Of a stretch of DNA of 64,000 nucleotides, positions 1 through 8,436 are shown piece by piece; within the stretch, counting starts at the first letter, position 1, and every line of letters begins with the position of its first letter. The stretch is taken from NCBI RefSeq assembly GCF_001646655.1, contig NZ_LPZN01000003.1, positions 248,001-312,000 on the forward strand, in the 5' to 3' direction. A program made the position numbers and the translations under genes. Under the pieces are notes generated by a model, which was not told the origin of the DNA, ran no database searches, and saw only the letters and a list, made by a program, of their open reading frames with translations. This DNA is from Rhodococcus gordoniae (GTDB taxonomy: Bacteria; Actinomycetota; Actinomycetes; Mycobacteriales; Mycobacteriaceae).

Positions 1-33
1 GGCCGCTCGGGTGTTCGACACGGGAGAACACAC

Positions 34-324
34 ATGGAATACAACGCGATGATCGAAATCGACGCCGACCTCGATCGCTTGACCGACGACGAGACCGTCG
101 ACCTCATCGAACCGATCGTCCCGCATCACGGGGCGGTGGGGCGCAGCGACAACGGCCGCGCCCAGCTCGTCATCACCGTCGACGCCGTCGACGCGATCCA
201 CGCCCTGCGGTTCGTGCGCGACCTGATGCATGCCTCGTACCCGTCCTACCGCGTGAACGCGGTGGACGTGTTGCCCACCGGCGCGTTCGACGCGATCTAC
301 GGATTCGGCGACTGTTTCGCCTGA
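34..324 (+). CDS. Small hypothetical cytosolic protein
   Basis: Encodes 96 residues. The ATG follows a purine-rich GGGAGA ribosome site. The protein is acidic, rich in Asp and Val, with no signal peptide, membrane segment or cysteine cluster apart from one Cys near the C-terminus (GFGDCFA). The pattern of an early acidic stretch, then VITVDAVDAIHALRFVRDL, suggests a small alpha/beta fold. I do not recognise the family and assign no function. It stands alone on its strand, ends at a strong hairpin and faces the SDR gene. High-GC codon use matches its neighbours, so it is probably a real gene. Confidence 0.7.
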   Translation: MEYNAMIEIDADLDRLTDDETVDLIEPIVPHHGAVGRSDNGRAQLVITVDAVDAIHALRFVRDLMHASYPSYRVNAVDVLPTGAFDAIYGFGDCFA

Positions 325-336
325 TGTGAGAGCCCG

Positions 337-365
337 GTGAGGGTCCGCGCCGCGCGGACCCTCAC
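337..365. terminator. Bidirectional hairpin terminator
   Basis: A perfect 13-bp inverted repeat (337-349 with 353-365) encloses a 3-nt loop. It lies between two convergent genes and overlaps the stop codon of the SDR gene, so it can serve both strands. There is no T-tract, as is common for actinobacterial terminators. Confidence 0.75.
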
Positions 366-1207
366 TTCCGGCGCCCGAACCTCCGCATGGCGAGCAGGTA
401 CCGGGGGATCGACCGGAGCGGAACCCGCACCGGCCAGTCGTCGGGGCGGAAGTACGCCTCGGTGCCGCCGTCGACCACCACGACGCTTCCCGTCAGGAAG
501 TCCGCCGCCGGCGACAGCATGAACTCGACCCACTGCGCGATCTCCTCGGGCTTCCCGAAGCCGCCGAGCGGAACGGGGAAGCTCTCGACCGCCTTCCCGA
601 GCGGGCTGTCGAGCTGCGCGTCGAGCAGCGGGGTGGAGATCGCTCCCGGTGCGAGGACGTTGAGGCGGATACCCGCTCCTGCCCACTCGGGGGTTACCGC
701 AGCCCGGCGCGCCCATCGGGTCACGGCGATCTTCGACGCCGCGTAGGTGAACGGCGGACCCGTCTGCGGGATGCGCGTGGCGCGGGCGACGCCCTTGTCC
801 ATGTCGCCGGCGAGGAACGCCTTCACCGCCGAGTTCGGCACGCCGGGCGTCGTCGTCGTCGAGTTGGACCCGAACACCACAACCTTGCTGTTGCCGGAGG
901 CGACCAGCGCCGGCCGCCAGCCGACGAGCAGGTCGATCACGCCCCGCACGTTGACCTGCGCGATGATCTTCTCCTTGCCCGGGGCGGGACCCAACCCGGC
1001 GGCGAGTACGGCGCCGTCGAGACGGCCGCCCGCCAGCTCGAGCGTCGTGCGGACCGCATCGGAGCGGCCCTGGGGCGTGGACAGATCCGCCGTGACCTCG
1101 GTGTCCTTCAGGTCGATGCCGATCACCGTGTGCCCGGCAGCCCGTAACCGTTCCGCACTCGCCCTGCCCATTCCCGACGCGGCACCCGTCACCGCATATA
1201 CCGCCAT
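362..1207 (-). CDS. Short-chain dehydrogenase/reductase (SDR)
   Basis: A 281-residue NAD(P)-dependent oxidoreductase of the classical SDR family. The N-terminus has the TGxxxGxG cofactor loop (TGAASGMG). A Ser-rich segment (FGSNST) supplies the catalytic serine and YAASK the Tyr/Lys pair. A C-terminal GSVVVVDGG segment is typical of the fold. The start at 1207 is preferred over an in-frame ATG 12 nt upstream because GGAGGGG lies just before it. Substrate unknown: steroid, alcohol and acyl-ACP reductases all share these motifs. The neighbouring acyltransferase gene on the same strand hints at lipid or alcohol metabolism, but that is only context. Confidence 0.88.
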   Translation of the reverse strand: MAVYAVTGAASGMGRASAERLRAAGHTVIGIDLKDTEVTADLSTPQGRSDAVRTTLELAGGRLDGAVLAAGLGPAPGKEKIIAQVNVRGVIDLLVGWRPALVASGNSKVVVFGSNSTTTTPGVPNSAVKAFLAGDMDKGVARATRIPQTGPPFTYAASKIAVTRWARRAAVTPEWAGAGIRLNVLAPGAISTPLLDAQLDSPLGKAVESFPVPLGGFGKPEEIAQWVEFMLSPAADFLTGSVVVVDGGTEAYFRPDDWPVRVPLRSIPRYLLAMRRFGRRK

Positions 1208-1237
1208 GTACCCCTCCATCGTTCGATTCGGGGCACG

Positions 1238-2509
1238 CTACAGCGCGGCGACCGCCTCGCGCAGCAAGGCGACGTACCGAGCGAGACCGGCCGCATCGAC
1301 CACCTCCGGGGAGGTCGTCACCGACAGGGTCACCGCCTCGCCGATCCCGTGCACGCCGTGTGTGAGGGCCTGCACCGGCGACAAGCCGGGGAAGCCGGAG
1401 GTGAACCGCACCCGGCCGCCACCGAGTTCCAGGTCGGCCCGGCCGCGATCGACACTCGAGACGACGGTGTTGCCGGTGACGGTGGGCGGGACGACGGACA
1501 GGTCGAGGCGGTCGGTGCCGAAGCGCAGCAGCGGTGCCGGGACGTGATCGTCGGTGCGGGCGCGTACCGCCATTGCGGGGTGGCGCGCGCGGATCCGCTG
1601 CGACGCCAGGTCGGCGGCGATCGCCACGGCACGCTCGTGCGGGTCGCGGATGGTGCAGTGCAGGTCGACTCCGACGTTGCGGTAACTGTTGCGGGAGGTC
1701 GCGGTGGGCACCGCGACCGGCACTTCCGCGGACAGTTCGTCGACACCGAGGAAGTCCGACAGGGCGGCACCGATCACGGTGAGCGCACCGACGGTGACGG
1801 TGCCGACGCGGCGCAGGTCTGCGGTGTCGACCACGACTGTGCGCACCGCCCGGCGCGGTCCGGGCGCGGTGTTCACGGCCACCAGCGGCCTCCCCGGGGC
1901 GGGTTGCGGGACCGACGGTTCGGCGAGTTGCCGTTGTGCTTCGACCGCCCGTCGCCCGTCGGCGATCACCTGCGGGATCGACAGAGGCAACCGCAGGAGG
2001 GCGCGCGCGAGCATCCCGGCCGGCGAGGGGGCACGCGGCGGGGTCGTGGGTGTGGCGATGCCCGACAACAGGTCCCGGGCCAGCGCGGACGTGCGCACCC
2101 CGTCGGCGAAGGCGTGCGACATCTGCAGGACGACGACGAGCGCGGGACCGTTTCCGCGCGGAGCATCGGCGACCTGCTGGAAGATGTGCAAGCGCCACGG
2201 TGAGACGGTGACGTCGACGCGGGTCGCGACGAGCCCGGACAGCGTGTCGAGCACCTGCCCGTAGCTGCCGGATTCGTGGACGACGAACCGGTCGGGGCCA
2301 GGTCCGCAGGCTGTCCAGTAGGGATAGTCGAGACCCGCGGGCACCTCGACCATCCGCACCTGCAACTCCCCCATCGCCGCCACCCGCGACCGCAGTTCGG
2401 CGAGCACCTCGGCGACCGGAACCGCGGGGGCGTCGAAACAGTAGAGGGCGAACAGGTCGCCCGGGATTCGGTCGCCGAGCCATTCTCGGCGCGCGTCCGA
2501 CGGATGCAT
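1238..2509 (-). CDS. WS/DGAT-like acyltransferase with degenerate active-site motif
   Basis: About 423 residues, resembling the wax ester synthase/diacylglycerol acyltransferase (condensation-like) superfamily: a motif SHAFADG at residues 131-137 followed by a long alpha/beta domain with typical PVAVPTATSRNSYRN and NTVVSSVDRG segments. Family members normally carry HHxxxDG and run about 450-480 residues; here the first His is Ser and the second His, Asp and Gly are kept. The ATG at 2509 leaves 61 nt to the divergent peptidase gene; a GTG six nt upstream is possible. Likely role is acyl transfer to an alcohol or a related condensation. Rhodococci carry many paralogues, so the exact substrate cannot be inferred. 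Confidence 0.72.
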   Translation of the reverse strand: MHPSDARREWLGDRIPGDLFALYCFDAPAVPVAEVLAELRSRVAAMGELQVRMVEVPAGLDYPYWTACGPGPDRFVVHESGSYGQVLDTLSGLVATRVDVTVSPWRLHIFQQVADAPRGNGPALVVVLQMSHAFADGVRTSALARDLLSGIATPTTPPRAPSPAGMLARALLRLPLSIPQVIADGRRAVEAQRQLAEPSVPQPAPGRPLVAVNTAPGPRRAVRTVVVDTADLRRVGTVTVGALTVIGAALSDFLGVDELSAEVPVAVPTATSRNSYRNVGVDLHCTIRDPHERAVAIAADLASQRIRARHPAMAVRARTDDHVPAPLLRFGTDRLDLSVVPPTVTGNTVVSSVDRGRADLELGGGRVRFTSGFPGLSPVQALTHGVHGIGEAVTLSVTTSPEVVDAAGLARYVALLREAVAAL

Positions 2510-2570
2510 CTGCACGAGGTCACAGTCTGCCTGCCGCCCGCGGCAGGTGAGGGGCGGGTATGAATGGGTC

Positions 2571-4589
2571 ATGAGCGACGACACGACCGATCCGTACCTG
2601 TGGCTCGAGGACGTCACCGGCGAGAAACAACTCGACTGGGTGCGTGCCCGGAACGACCGAACGGTCGAGACGTACACCCGCACCGACGGCTTCACGGACC
2701 TCGAATCCCGCATCCGCGAGGTACTCGACACCGACGCCCGCATTCCGTACGCCCGTCGGCGGGGTGAGTACCTCTACAACTACTGGCGGGACGCCGAGCA
2801 CGTGCGCGGCCTGTGGCGTCGTACGACGATGGAGCAGTACCTGCGCGACGAACCCGACTGGGACGTCCTCGTCGACCTCGACGCCGTCGCCGAGGAGGAG
2901 GGTGAGAACTGGGTGTGGTCGGGAGCCCAGGTGCTGCGGCCCGACCAGACCCGCGCGCTCATCAGCCTGTCGCGCGGTGGTGCCGATGCGAGCGTGATCC
3001 GCGAGTTCGACCTCGTCGAGCGGCGATTCCTCTCGGGTCCGGACAGTTTCGAACTGCCCGAGGCGAAGACGGACATCGGGTGGATCGACGCCGACACCGT
3101 CTATGTCGGAAGCGATTTCGGCGACGGATCGCTCACCGACTCGGGATACCCGCGTCTCGCGAAGAGATGGCGACGCGGCACGCCGATCGAGCAAGCCGAG
3201 ACGGTCTTCGAGGGTGAGCGCAGCGATGTCGCGGTTTCCGCGTGGTACGACGACACGCCAGGATACGAACGCACCCTCGTCGACCGCGCGATCGACTTCT
3301 ACCGGGCGCACCGGTTCGAACTCACCGCGGACGGCGGACTCGTCCGGCTCGACGTTCCCGACGACGCGCGGGTGAGCGTCTACCGCGATCACCTGCTCGT
3401 GCGTACCCGGTCCGACTGGCTCGGATATCCCGCCGGCACGCTGCTCGCGGCGGACTATCCGGCGTTCCTCGCCGGTTCGCGCGAGATGACGGTGCTGTTC
3501 GCCCCGGACGAGCACACCTCGCTCGAGCAGTACGCGTGGACGAAGAATCACCTGCTCGTCGTCACACTGCGCGACGTGCAGACCCGCGTGCGGGTGCTCA
3601 CGCCCGGTGACGACGGCTGGGCCGACGAGGAACTGCCCGGTGTCCCCGATGCCACGTCGACCTCGATCATCGACGTCGATCCGCGCACCGGCGACGATTT
3701 CTTCCTCAACTCCAGCGGATTCACGATCCCGGCGACCCTGTTGTCCGGGACGGTCGGCGGCGCGGTGGAGGCGATCAAGCAGGCGCCGTCGTTCTTCGAC
3801 GCCGAGGGCATCACGGTCGAGCAGCACTTCGCGACGTCCGACGACGGCACACAGGTGCCCTACTTCGTGGTCGGCAGCAACACCGGAACCCCTTCGCCCA
3901 CACTGTTGTACGGATACGGCGGGTTCGAGAACTCGATGGTTCCGGCCTACAGCGGTGGCGTGGGGCGGGCATGGCTCGAGAAGGGCTACACCTACGTCAT
4001 CGCCAACATCCGCGGCGGTGGCGAGTACGGCCCCACCTGGCACACCCAGGCACTGAAGGAGAACCGTTACAAGGTCTTCGAGGACTTCGCCGCGGTCGCG
4101 AAGGATCTCGTCGCGCGCGGGATCACGACAGCGGCGCAGCTCGGCACCCAGGGCGGCAGCAACGGCGGGTTGCTCATGGGCGTGATGCTCACGCGCTATC
4201 CCGAACTGTTCGGGGCGATCGTGTGCCAGGTGCCGCTGCTCGACATGAAGCGTTATCACCTGCTGCTCGCCGGAGCATCGTGGATGGCCGAGTACGGCGA
4301 CCCCGACAACCCCGCGGAGTGGGAGTTCCTGTCGAAGTACTCGCCGTACCAGAACACCGATCCCGACGCTGCCTACCCGCCGATCCTCGTCACCACGTCG
4401 ACGCGGGACGACCGGGTGCATCCCGGGCACGCGCGCAAGATGGTCGCGCGTTTGGAGGAACAGGGACACGACGTCTCGTACTACGAGAACATCGAAGGTG
4501 GTCACGGCGGCGCGGCCGACAACGCCCAGGCGGCGTTCAAGTCGGCGCTGACGTTCACCTTCCTGGCCGACAAGCTCGCGAACCGGTGA
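2571..4589 (+). CDS. Prolyl oligopeptidase family serine peptidase (S9)
   Basis: 672 residues with the two-domain layout of S9 prolyl oligopeptidases: an N-terminal seven-bladed propeller and a C-terminal alpha/beta hydrolase. The triad is visible as Ser530 (GGSNGG), Asp613 (TRDDRVHP) and His645 (GGHGG). No signal peptide, so it is expected in the cytosol, cleaving short peptides after proline or basic residues. The opening YLWLEDVTGEK is characteristic of the family. It is monocistronic, divergent from the acyltransferase, and closed by a strong hairpin. Prolyl endopeptidase versus oligopeptidase B specificity cannot be settled from motifs alone. Confidence 0.92.
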   Translation: MSDDTTDPYLWLEDVTGEKQLDWVRARNDRTVETYTRTDGFTDLESRIREVLDTDARIPYARRRGEYLYNYWRDAEHVRGLWRRTTMEQYLRDEPDWDVLVDLDAVAEEEGENWVWSGAQVLRPDQTRALISLSRGGADASVIREFDLVERRFLSGPDSFELPEAKTDIGWIDADTVYVGSDFGDGSLTDSGYPRLAKRWRRGTPIEQAETVFEGERSDVAVSAWYDDTPGYERTLVDRAIDFYRAHRFELTADGGLVRLDVPDDARVSVYRDHLLVRTRSDWLGYPAGTLLAADYPAFLAGSREMTVLFAPDEHTSLEQYAWTKNHLLVVTLRDVQTRVRVLTPGDDGWADEELPGVPDATSTSIIDVDPRTGDDFFLNSSGFTIPATLLSGTVGGAVEAIKQAPSFFDAEGITVEQHFATSDDGTQVPYFVVGSNTGTPSPTLLYGYGGFENSMVPAYSGGVGRAWLEKGYTYVIANIRGGGEYGPTWHTQALKENRYKVFEDFAAVAKDLVARGITTAAQLGTQGGSNGGLLMGVMLTRYPELFGAIVCQVPLLDMKRYHLLLAGASWMAEYGDPDNPAEWEFLSKYSPYQNTDPDAAYPPILVTTSTRDDRVHPGHARKMVARLEEQGHDVSYYENIEGGHGGAADNAQAAFKSALTFTFLADKLANR

Positions 4590-4595
4590 CCTTCG

Positions 4596-4641
4596 GGGAG
4601 GTCGTGTGCGTTTTCGTCGAAAAAGACGCACACGACCTCCC
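4596..4641. terminator. Bidirectional terminator between peptidase and lacI-type genes
   Basis: A 15-bp perfect stem (4596-4610 with 4627-4641) with a 16-nt loop that begins TTTT and contains AAAA, allowing extra pairing. It sits exactly between two convergent stop codons. Confidence 0.85.
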
Positions 4642-5646
4642 TCATCTCGCGGGGCCGGTGGACTCGCGGACGACGAGCTGGGTCGGGAGTACGAGTCCGT
4701 CGGCCACCGCGACCCGCTCGTAGGCCTGCCGGGCGAGCATCTCCATGGCTCGCGCCCCGGCGTCCTCGGTGCGTTCGGCGAGCGTCGTGAGCGACGGCTG
4801 ACACAGGTCGGACCCGAAGATGTTGTCGAAACCGACCACGCTCACGTGCCCGGGCACGGACACCCCGCGTTCGCGCAGCCGGCGCAGCACCCCGATCGCG
4901 AGCATGTCGTTGTGGCACACCACCGCGGTGACGCCGGCCGCCACGGCGGCGTCGGCCGCGGCGGCACCGCCTCCGAGCGTCGGCGAGTACGGGCCGAAGC
5001 GACGCACCACGATGTCGTGGGCTTGTGCCGCCGCCTGCAGACCGGCCCACCGTCGCGCTCCCGACCACGACTCGGGCGGGCCGCCGAGGAACAGCAGCGA
5101 GCGGTGCCCGAGCGACGCGAGATGGTCGACGATCTGACGTGTTCCCGTCTCGTAATCGGCCACGACGCAGGAAATTCCGCGGATCGCGCGGTTGACCAGG
5201 GTCACGGCGTCGAGTTCCGCGACGCGCCGGAGCTCGTCGTCGGGCATGCGCGCGGCCGCCAGGACGAAGCCGTCGACCGCCGGCCCCAACCGCCGGATGA
5301 TGTGCGCTTCGGTGACCGCGCTCTCCTGCGTGTCGGCGAGGACGAGGGTCCGGCCGGAGGCGACGGCGGCGCGCTCGGCCCCCTTGATCACGCCGGAGAA
5401 GAAGGGGTTCGTGATGTCGGGGACGAGCAGCGCCAGGGTGTTGGTGCGTCCCGATTCGAGGGCACGGGCCGCGGGGTTGGGGGCGTAGCCGAGCCGGTCG
5501 GCGACCTCGAGGATGTGATCGCGGGTGACGACGTTGACCCGGCCCGGGTCGGTGAAGGCGCGGGAGACCGTGGACGCCGCGACCCCTGCCTCGCGGGCCA
5601 CATCGGTGATGGTGGCGCGTTTCCGGGAACGCGGGGCAGCCGACAT
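4642..5646 (-). CDS. LacI-family transcriptional regulator of the quinate/shikimate operon
   Basis: 334 residues. An N-terminal LacI helix-turn-helix (ITDVAREAGVAASTVSRAF, then a hinge rich in NPAARAL) precedes a periplasmic-binding-protein-like effector domain (LALLVPDITNPFF, VVGFDN). It is transcribed divergently from the shikimate/quinate catabolic operon with a palindromic operator in the 101-bp gap. The simplest reading is a repressor released by a pathway metabolite such as quinate, shikimate or dehydroshikimate. In Corynebacterium glutamicum the equivalent cluster uses a LysR-type activator (QsuR), so a LacI regulator would be a different control logic. The effector is inferred, not shown. 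Confidence 0.88.
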   Translation of the reverse strand: MSAAPRSRKRATITDVAREAGVAASTVSRAFTDPGRVNVVTRDHILEVADRLGYAPNPAARALESGRTNTLALLVPDITNPFFSGVIKGAERAAVASGRTLVLADTQESAVTEAHIIRRLGPAVDGFVLAAARMPDDELRRVAELDAVTLVNRAIRGISCVVADYETGTRQIVDHLASLGHRSLLFLGGPPESWSGARRWAGLQAAAQAHDIVVRRFGPYSPTLGGGAAAADAAVAAGVTAVVCHNDMLAIGVLRRLRERGVSVPGHVSVVGFDNIFGSDLCQPSLTTLAERTEDAGARAMEMLARQAYERVAVADGLVLPTQLVVRESTGPAR

Positions 5647-5667
5647 GCGGACAGTATGGCAAAAAAT

Positions 5668-5681
5668 GGCAAACGATTGCC
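5668..5681. promoter_or_regulatory. LacI-type operator between regulator and operon
   Basis: GGCAAACGATTGCC is a CG-centred palindrome with six of seven pairs matching, the classic LacI/PurR-type operator shape. It begins 22 nt upstream of the regulator ATG and 80 nt upstream of the transporter gene, so one site could control both directions. A second partial half-site (ATGGCAAA) lies just beside it. Confidence 0.7.
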
Positions 5682-5747
5682 GTGTGCTGCGCCACACCCC
5701 TACCGTCCCTGTATCCGATACTGAAGACCCACCCCCCGAGGCACCCG

Positions 5748-7106
5748 ATGACCGAAAACACCACCGTGCAGCGCACGCCCCGCAAGGCGGCACTCGCCGC
5801 CTGGAGCGGCAGCGCACTGGAGTACTACGACCTGGCGATCTACGGCACCGCCGCTGCGCTCGTCTTCCCCGAGATCTTCTTCCCCGAGGGGAACCAGGCG
5901 GTCGCGACCGTCGCATCGCTCGCGACCTTCGGCGTCGCCTACGTCGCCCGCCCCTTCGGTTCCGTCCTGATGGGCCACATCGGCGACCGCTTCGGCCGCA
6001 AACTGATCCTCGTCGGCACGCTGCTGCTGATGGGTGTCTCGACATTCCTCATCGGTTGCCTGCCGACCTACGGCCAGGTCGGCATGATCGCACCGATCCT
6101 GCTGGTCGTGCTGCGACTGCTCCAGGGATTGTCCGCCGCGGGCGAGCAGGCCGGCGCGAACTCCATGTCGTTCGAACACGCCCCCGACGACAGGCGCGGC
6201 TTCTTCACCAGCTGGACGCTGAGCGGCACGCAGGGCGGCCAGGTGCTCGCACCGCTCATGTTCCTGCCGGTGATCGCCCTGCTGTCCGAGGAACAGTTGC
6301 AGTCGTGGGGCTGGCGCGTGCCCTTCTGGATCAGCGCCGTGATCGTGCTGATCGGCTTCCTCATCCGGCGCAGCCTCGACGAGACCCCCGAGTTCCACGC
6401 CGAGAAGGCGCACAACGAGGCACCCAAGGCACCGCTGGCCGTGCTCTTCCGCCATCACTGGACCAGCGTCCTGCGGGTCTTCTTCGCGGCCTTCATCGCC
6501 ATGGTGAACACGGCCTTCCAGGTCTTCGCCCTCAACTTCGCCACGGCCGACGAGTACGGCATCGGCATCAGCGACACCACGATGCTGTGGCTGGCGATCG
6601 TCGCCAACATCATCGCCGTGGGCACCATCCCCCTGTGGGCCGTGCTGTCCGACCGCATCGGCCGCAAACCGGTCTTCGTCTCCGGTCTGATCGGCAGCGC
6701 CGTGATGGTGACGGCCTTCCTGTGGTCGATCTCGCGGGGCGACGTGCCGCTCGTGCTCGTCACCGGCATCCTGCTCGCCGGCGTGATCTACAGCATGCCG
6801 AACGCGGTGTGGCCCGCCACCTACGCCGAGTACTTCCCCACCAGCGTCCGCCTGTCGGGCATGGCGATCGGCACCCAGTTCGGCTTCGCCCTCGCCGGTT
6901 TCACCCCGGCCATCGCCGGATCGCTCATGGACGGCAACGCCGACAACTGGTACCGCGTGGCCCTGTTCTGCGTCGGCGCCGTCGTCATTTCGCTGGTCGC
7001 GGTGGCCACCGGACCGTCCGGAACCCACAAGGTCCCCACCCGTGAGATCGGCCTGCTCCCCCACGACCGGAACACCGCGCCGGTTCCCGCCGGAGCCGCA
7101 TCATGA
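5748..7106 (+). CDS. MFS importer, probably for quinate/shikimate
   Basis: 452 residues, about 12 membrane helices, of the metabolite:H+ symporter branch of the major facilitator superfamily. Visible marks are SGSALEYYD near the N-terminus, the loop motif GDRFGRK between helices 2 and 3, and DRIGRKP in the second half. It opens an operon in which each following gene overlaps the previous one by 1-4 nt, and all later genes act on shikimate-pathway hydroaromatics. Import of quinate, shikimate or protocatechuate is therefore the likely role, equivalent to QsuA or ShiA. The start at 5748 is chosen over an upstream in-frame ATG because homology to the family begins here. Confidence 0.88.
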   Translation: MTENTTVQRTPRKAALAAWSGSALEYYDLAIYGTAAALVFPEIFFPEGNQAVATVASLATFGVAYVARPFGSVLMGHIGDRFGRKLILVGTLLLMGVSTFLIGCLPTYGQVGMIAPILLVVLRLLQGLSAAGEQAGANSMSFEHAPDDRRGFFTSWTLSGTQGGQVLAPLMFLPVIALLSEEQLQSWGWRVPFWISAVIVLIGFLIRRSLDETPEFHAEKAHNEAPKAPLAVLFRHHWTSVLRVFFAAFIAMVNTAFQVFALNFATADEYGIGISDTTMLWLAIVANIIAVGTIPLWAVLSDRIGRKPVFVSGLIGSAVMVTAFLWSISRGDVPLVLVTGILLAGVIYSMPNAVWPATYAEYFPTSVRLSGMAIGTQFGFALAGFTPAIAGSLMDGNADNWYRVALFCVGAVVISLVAVATGPSGTHKVPTREIGLLPHDRNTAPVPAGAAS

Positions 7107-7573
7107 GTGCACGTCCCACCATCGCCGTGCTCAACGGGCCCAATCTCGATCTGCTCGGCACGCGCGACCCCCGTCTCTACGGCACCGCGACACTGGCGGA
7201 CATCGAGAAATCGTGTCGCCGCACCGCCGACGACCTGGGCTTCGACATCGACTTCCGGCAGACCAACCACGAGGGCGTCCTGATCGATTCGATCCACGAC
7301 CTACGCGAATCGGCGGCAGGCTTCGTCGTCAACGCCGCGGCCTACACGCACACCTCGGTTGCGCTGCACGACGCGCTGGCCATCGTCGCGGCACCGATCG
7401 TGGAAGTGCACCTGACCAACATCCACGCCCGCGAAGAATTCCGGCACCGCTCGTTCGTCGCTCCCGTCGCGAAGGCCGTGATCGCCGGATGCGGCCCCGA
7501 CGGATACGCGTTCGCCATCCGTCACCTGGCCGCGCTTGCACTCGATACCGAACAGAAGGACCGTTCCCGATGA
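7103..7573 (+). CDS. aroQ: Type II 3-dehydroquinate dehydratase
   Basis: 156 residues, the standard length for the dodecameric type II enzyme. The signature [17 protein letters not shown] is at the N-terminus, with the catalytic Tyr in RDPRLYG, followed by NHEG and [13 protein letters not shown]. It interconverts 3-dehydroquinate and 3-dehydroshikimate. The gene overlaps the transporter gene by four nt (ATGA) and is followed by another ATGA overlap. Placement in an operon with a dehydroshikimate dehydratase argues for a catabolic role (equivalent to QsuC), separate from any biosynthetic aroQ elsewhere in the genome. Confidence 0.93.
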   Translation: MSARPTIAVLNGPNLDLLGTRDPRLYGTATLADIEKSCRRTADDLGFDIDFRQTNHEGVLIDSIHDLRESAAGFVVNAAAYTHTSVALHDALAIVAAPIVEVHLTNIHAREEFRHRSFVAPVAKAVIAGCGPDGYAFAIRHLAALALDTEQKDRSR

Positions 7574-8436
7574 CCACCGCCGCGCCCGCACGCACATCCT
7601 TCCTGCTGGGCCTGTTCGGCGCCGGGATCGGCGGTTCGCTCACCCCGGCCATGCAGGAACGAGAGGGCTTCGCCTCGGGTGTGAACCTGACCTACCGCCT
7701 CGTCGACGCCGAGCGTCTCGGCTACGGTGTCGACAACCTGGCCGAGATGCTCGACTGGGCACAGCGATTCGGTTTCGACGGGCTCAACATCACGCATCCG
7801 TTCAAGCAGGTCGTCATCCCGCTGCTCGACGAGTTGTCCGACGACGCCCACGATCTCGGGGCCGTCAACACCGTGGTCTTCCGCGACGGGCGCGCGATCG
7901 GCCGCAACACCGACTGGTCCGGTTGGGGACGCGCCTTCCGCCGGCGCCTACCCGACGCCGTCTCCGACCGCGCCGTGCTGGTCGGGGCCGGTGGTGCCGG
8001 TTCGGCCGTCGGGTACGCGCTGCTCGAACAGGGCTCCGCGCACGTGTCCATCGTCGACGTCGACGTCGAGAAGGCGCAGGCCTGCGCGACCCGCCTCGCC
8101 AAACGGTTCGGCGACGACCGGGTCGCCGCGACCACCGACCTCGCCGGGGCCCTGGCCTCGGCGCAGGGCCTGGTCAACGCGACCCCCACGGGCATGACCG
8201 GTCATCCCGGGCTTCCCGTTCCCGCCGAACTCGTCCGCGAGGACCTGTGGGTCTCCGACGTCGTGTACTTCCCACTCGAGACCGAACTGATCCACCTCGC
8301 CCGCTCCCGCGGCTGCCGCGTCGTGCCCGGTGGTGGCATGGCCGTCTTCCAGGCCGTGGGTGCCTTCGAGTACTTCACGGGCGTCGAACCCGACGCCGAA
8401 CGCATGGTCCGACACTTCGAGGAGCTGACCCGCTGA
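7570..8436 (+). CDS. Quinate/shikimate dehydrogenase, AroE-like
   Basis: 288 residues. The N-terminal substrate domain has the family pattern [11 protein letters not shown] and the conserved NITHPFKQ, whose Lys is catalytic. The C-terminal Rossmann domain has [16 protein letters not shown] and [13 protein letters not shown]. The cofactor loop reads IVDVDVEKA, with an acidic residue after the second beta strand as in NAD-preferring enzymes such as QsuD rather than the basic NADP-binding loop of biosynthetic AroE. In the operon it would oxidise quinate to 3-dehydroquinate or shikimate to 3-dehydroshikimate. NAD preference is inference from the loop. Confidence 0.88.
   Translation: MTTAAPARTSFLLGLFGAGIGGSLTPAMQEREGFASGVNLTYRLVDAERLGYGVDNLAEMLDWAQRFGFDGLNITHPFKQVVIPLLDELSDDAHDLGAVNTVVFRDGRAIGRNTDWSGWGRAFRRRLPDAVSDRAVLVGAGGAGSAVGYALLEQGSAHVSIVDVDVEKAQACATRLAKRFGDDRVAATTDLAGALASAQGLVNATPTGMTGHPGLPVPAELVREDLWVSDVVYFPLETELIHLARSRGCRVVPGGGMAVFQAVGAFEYFTGVEPDAERMVRHFEELTR

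Noticed and set aside
297-2483. 728-codon minus-strand open frame spanning two genes
   Set aside because: Arg/Gly/Pro-rich translation in the wrong frame of the SDR and acyltransferase genes, a normal artefact of high-GC DNA.
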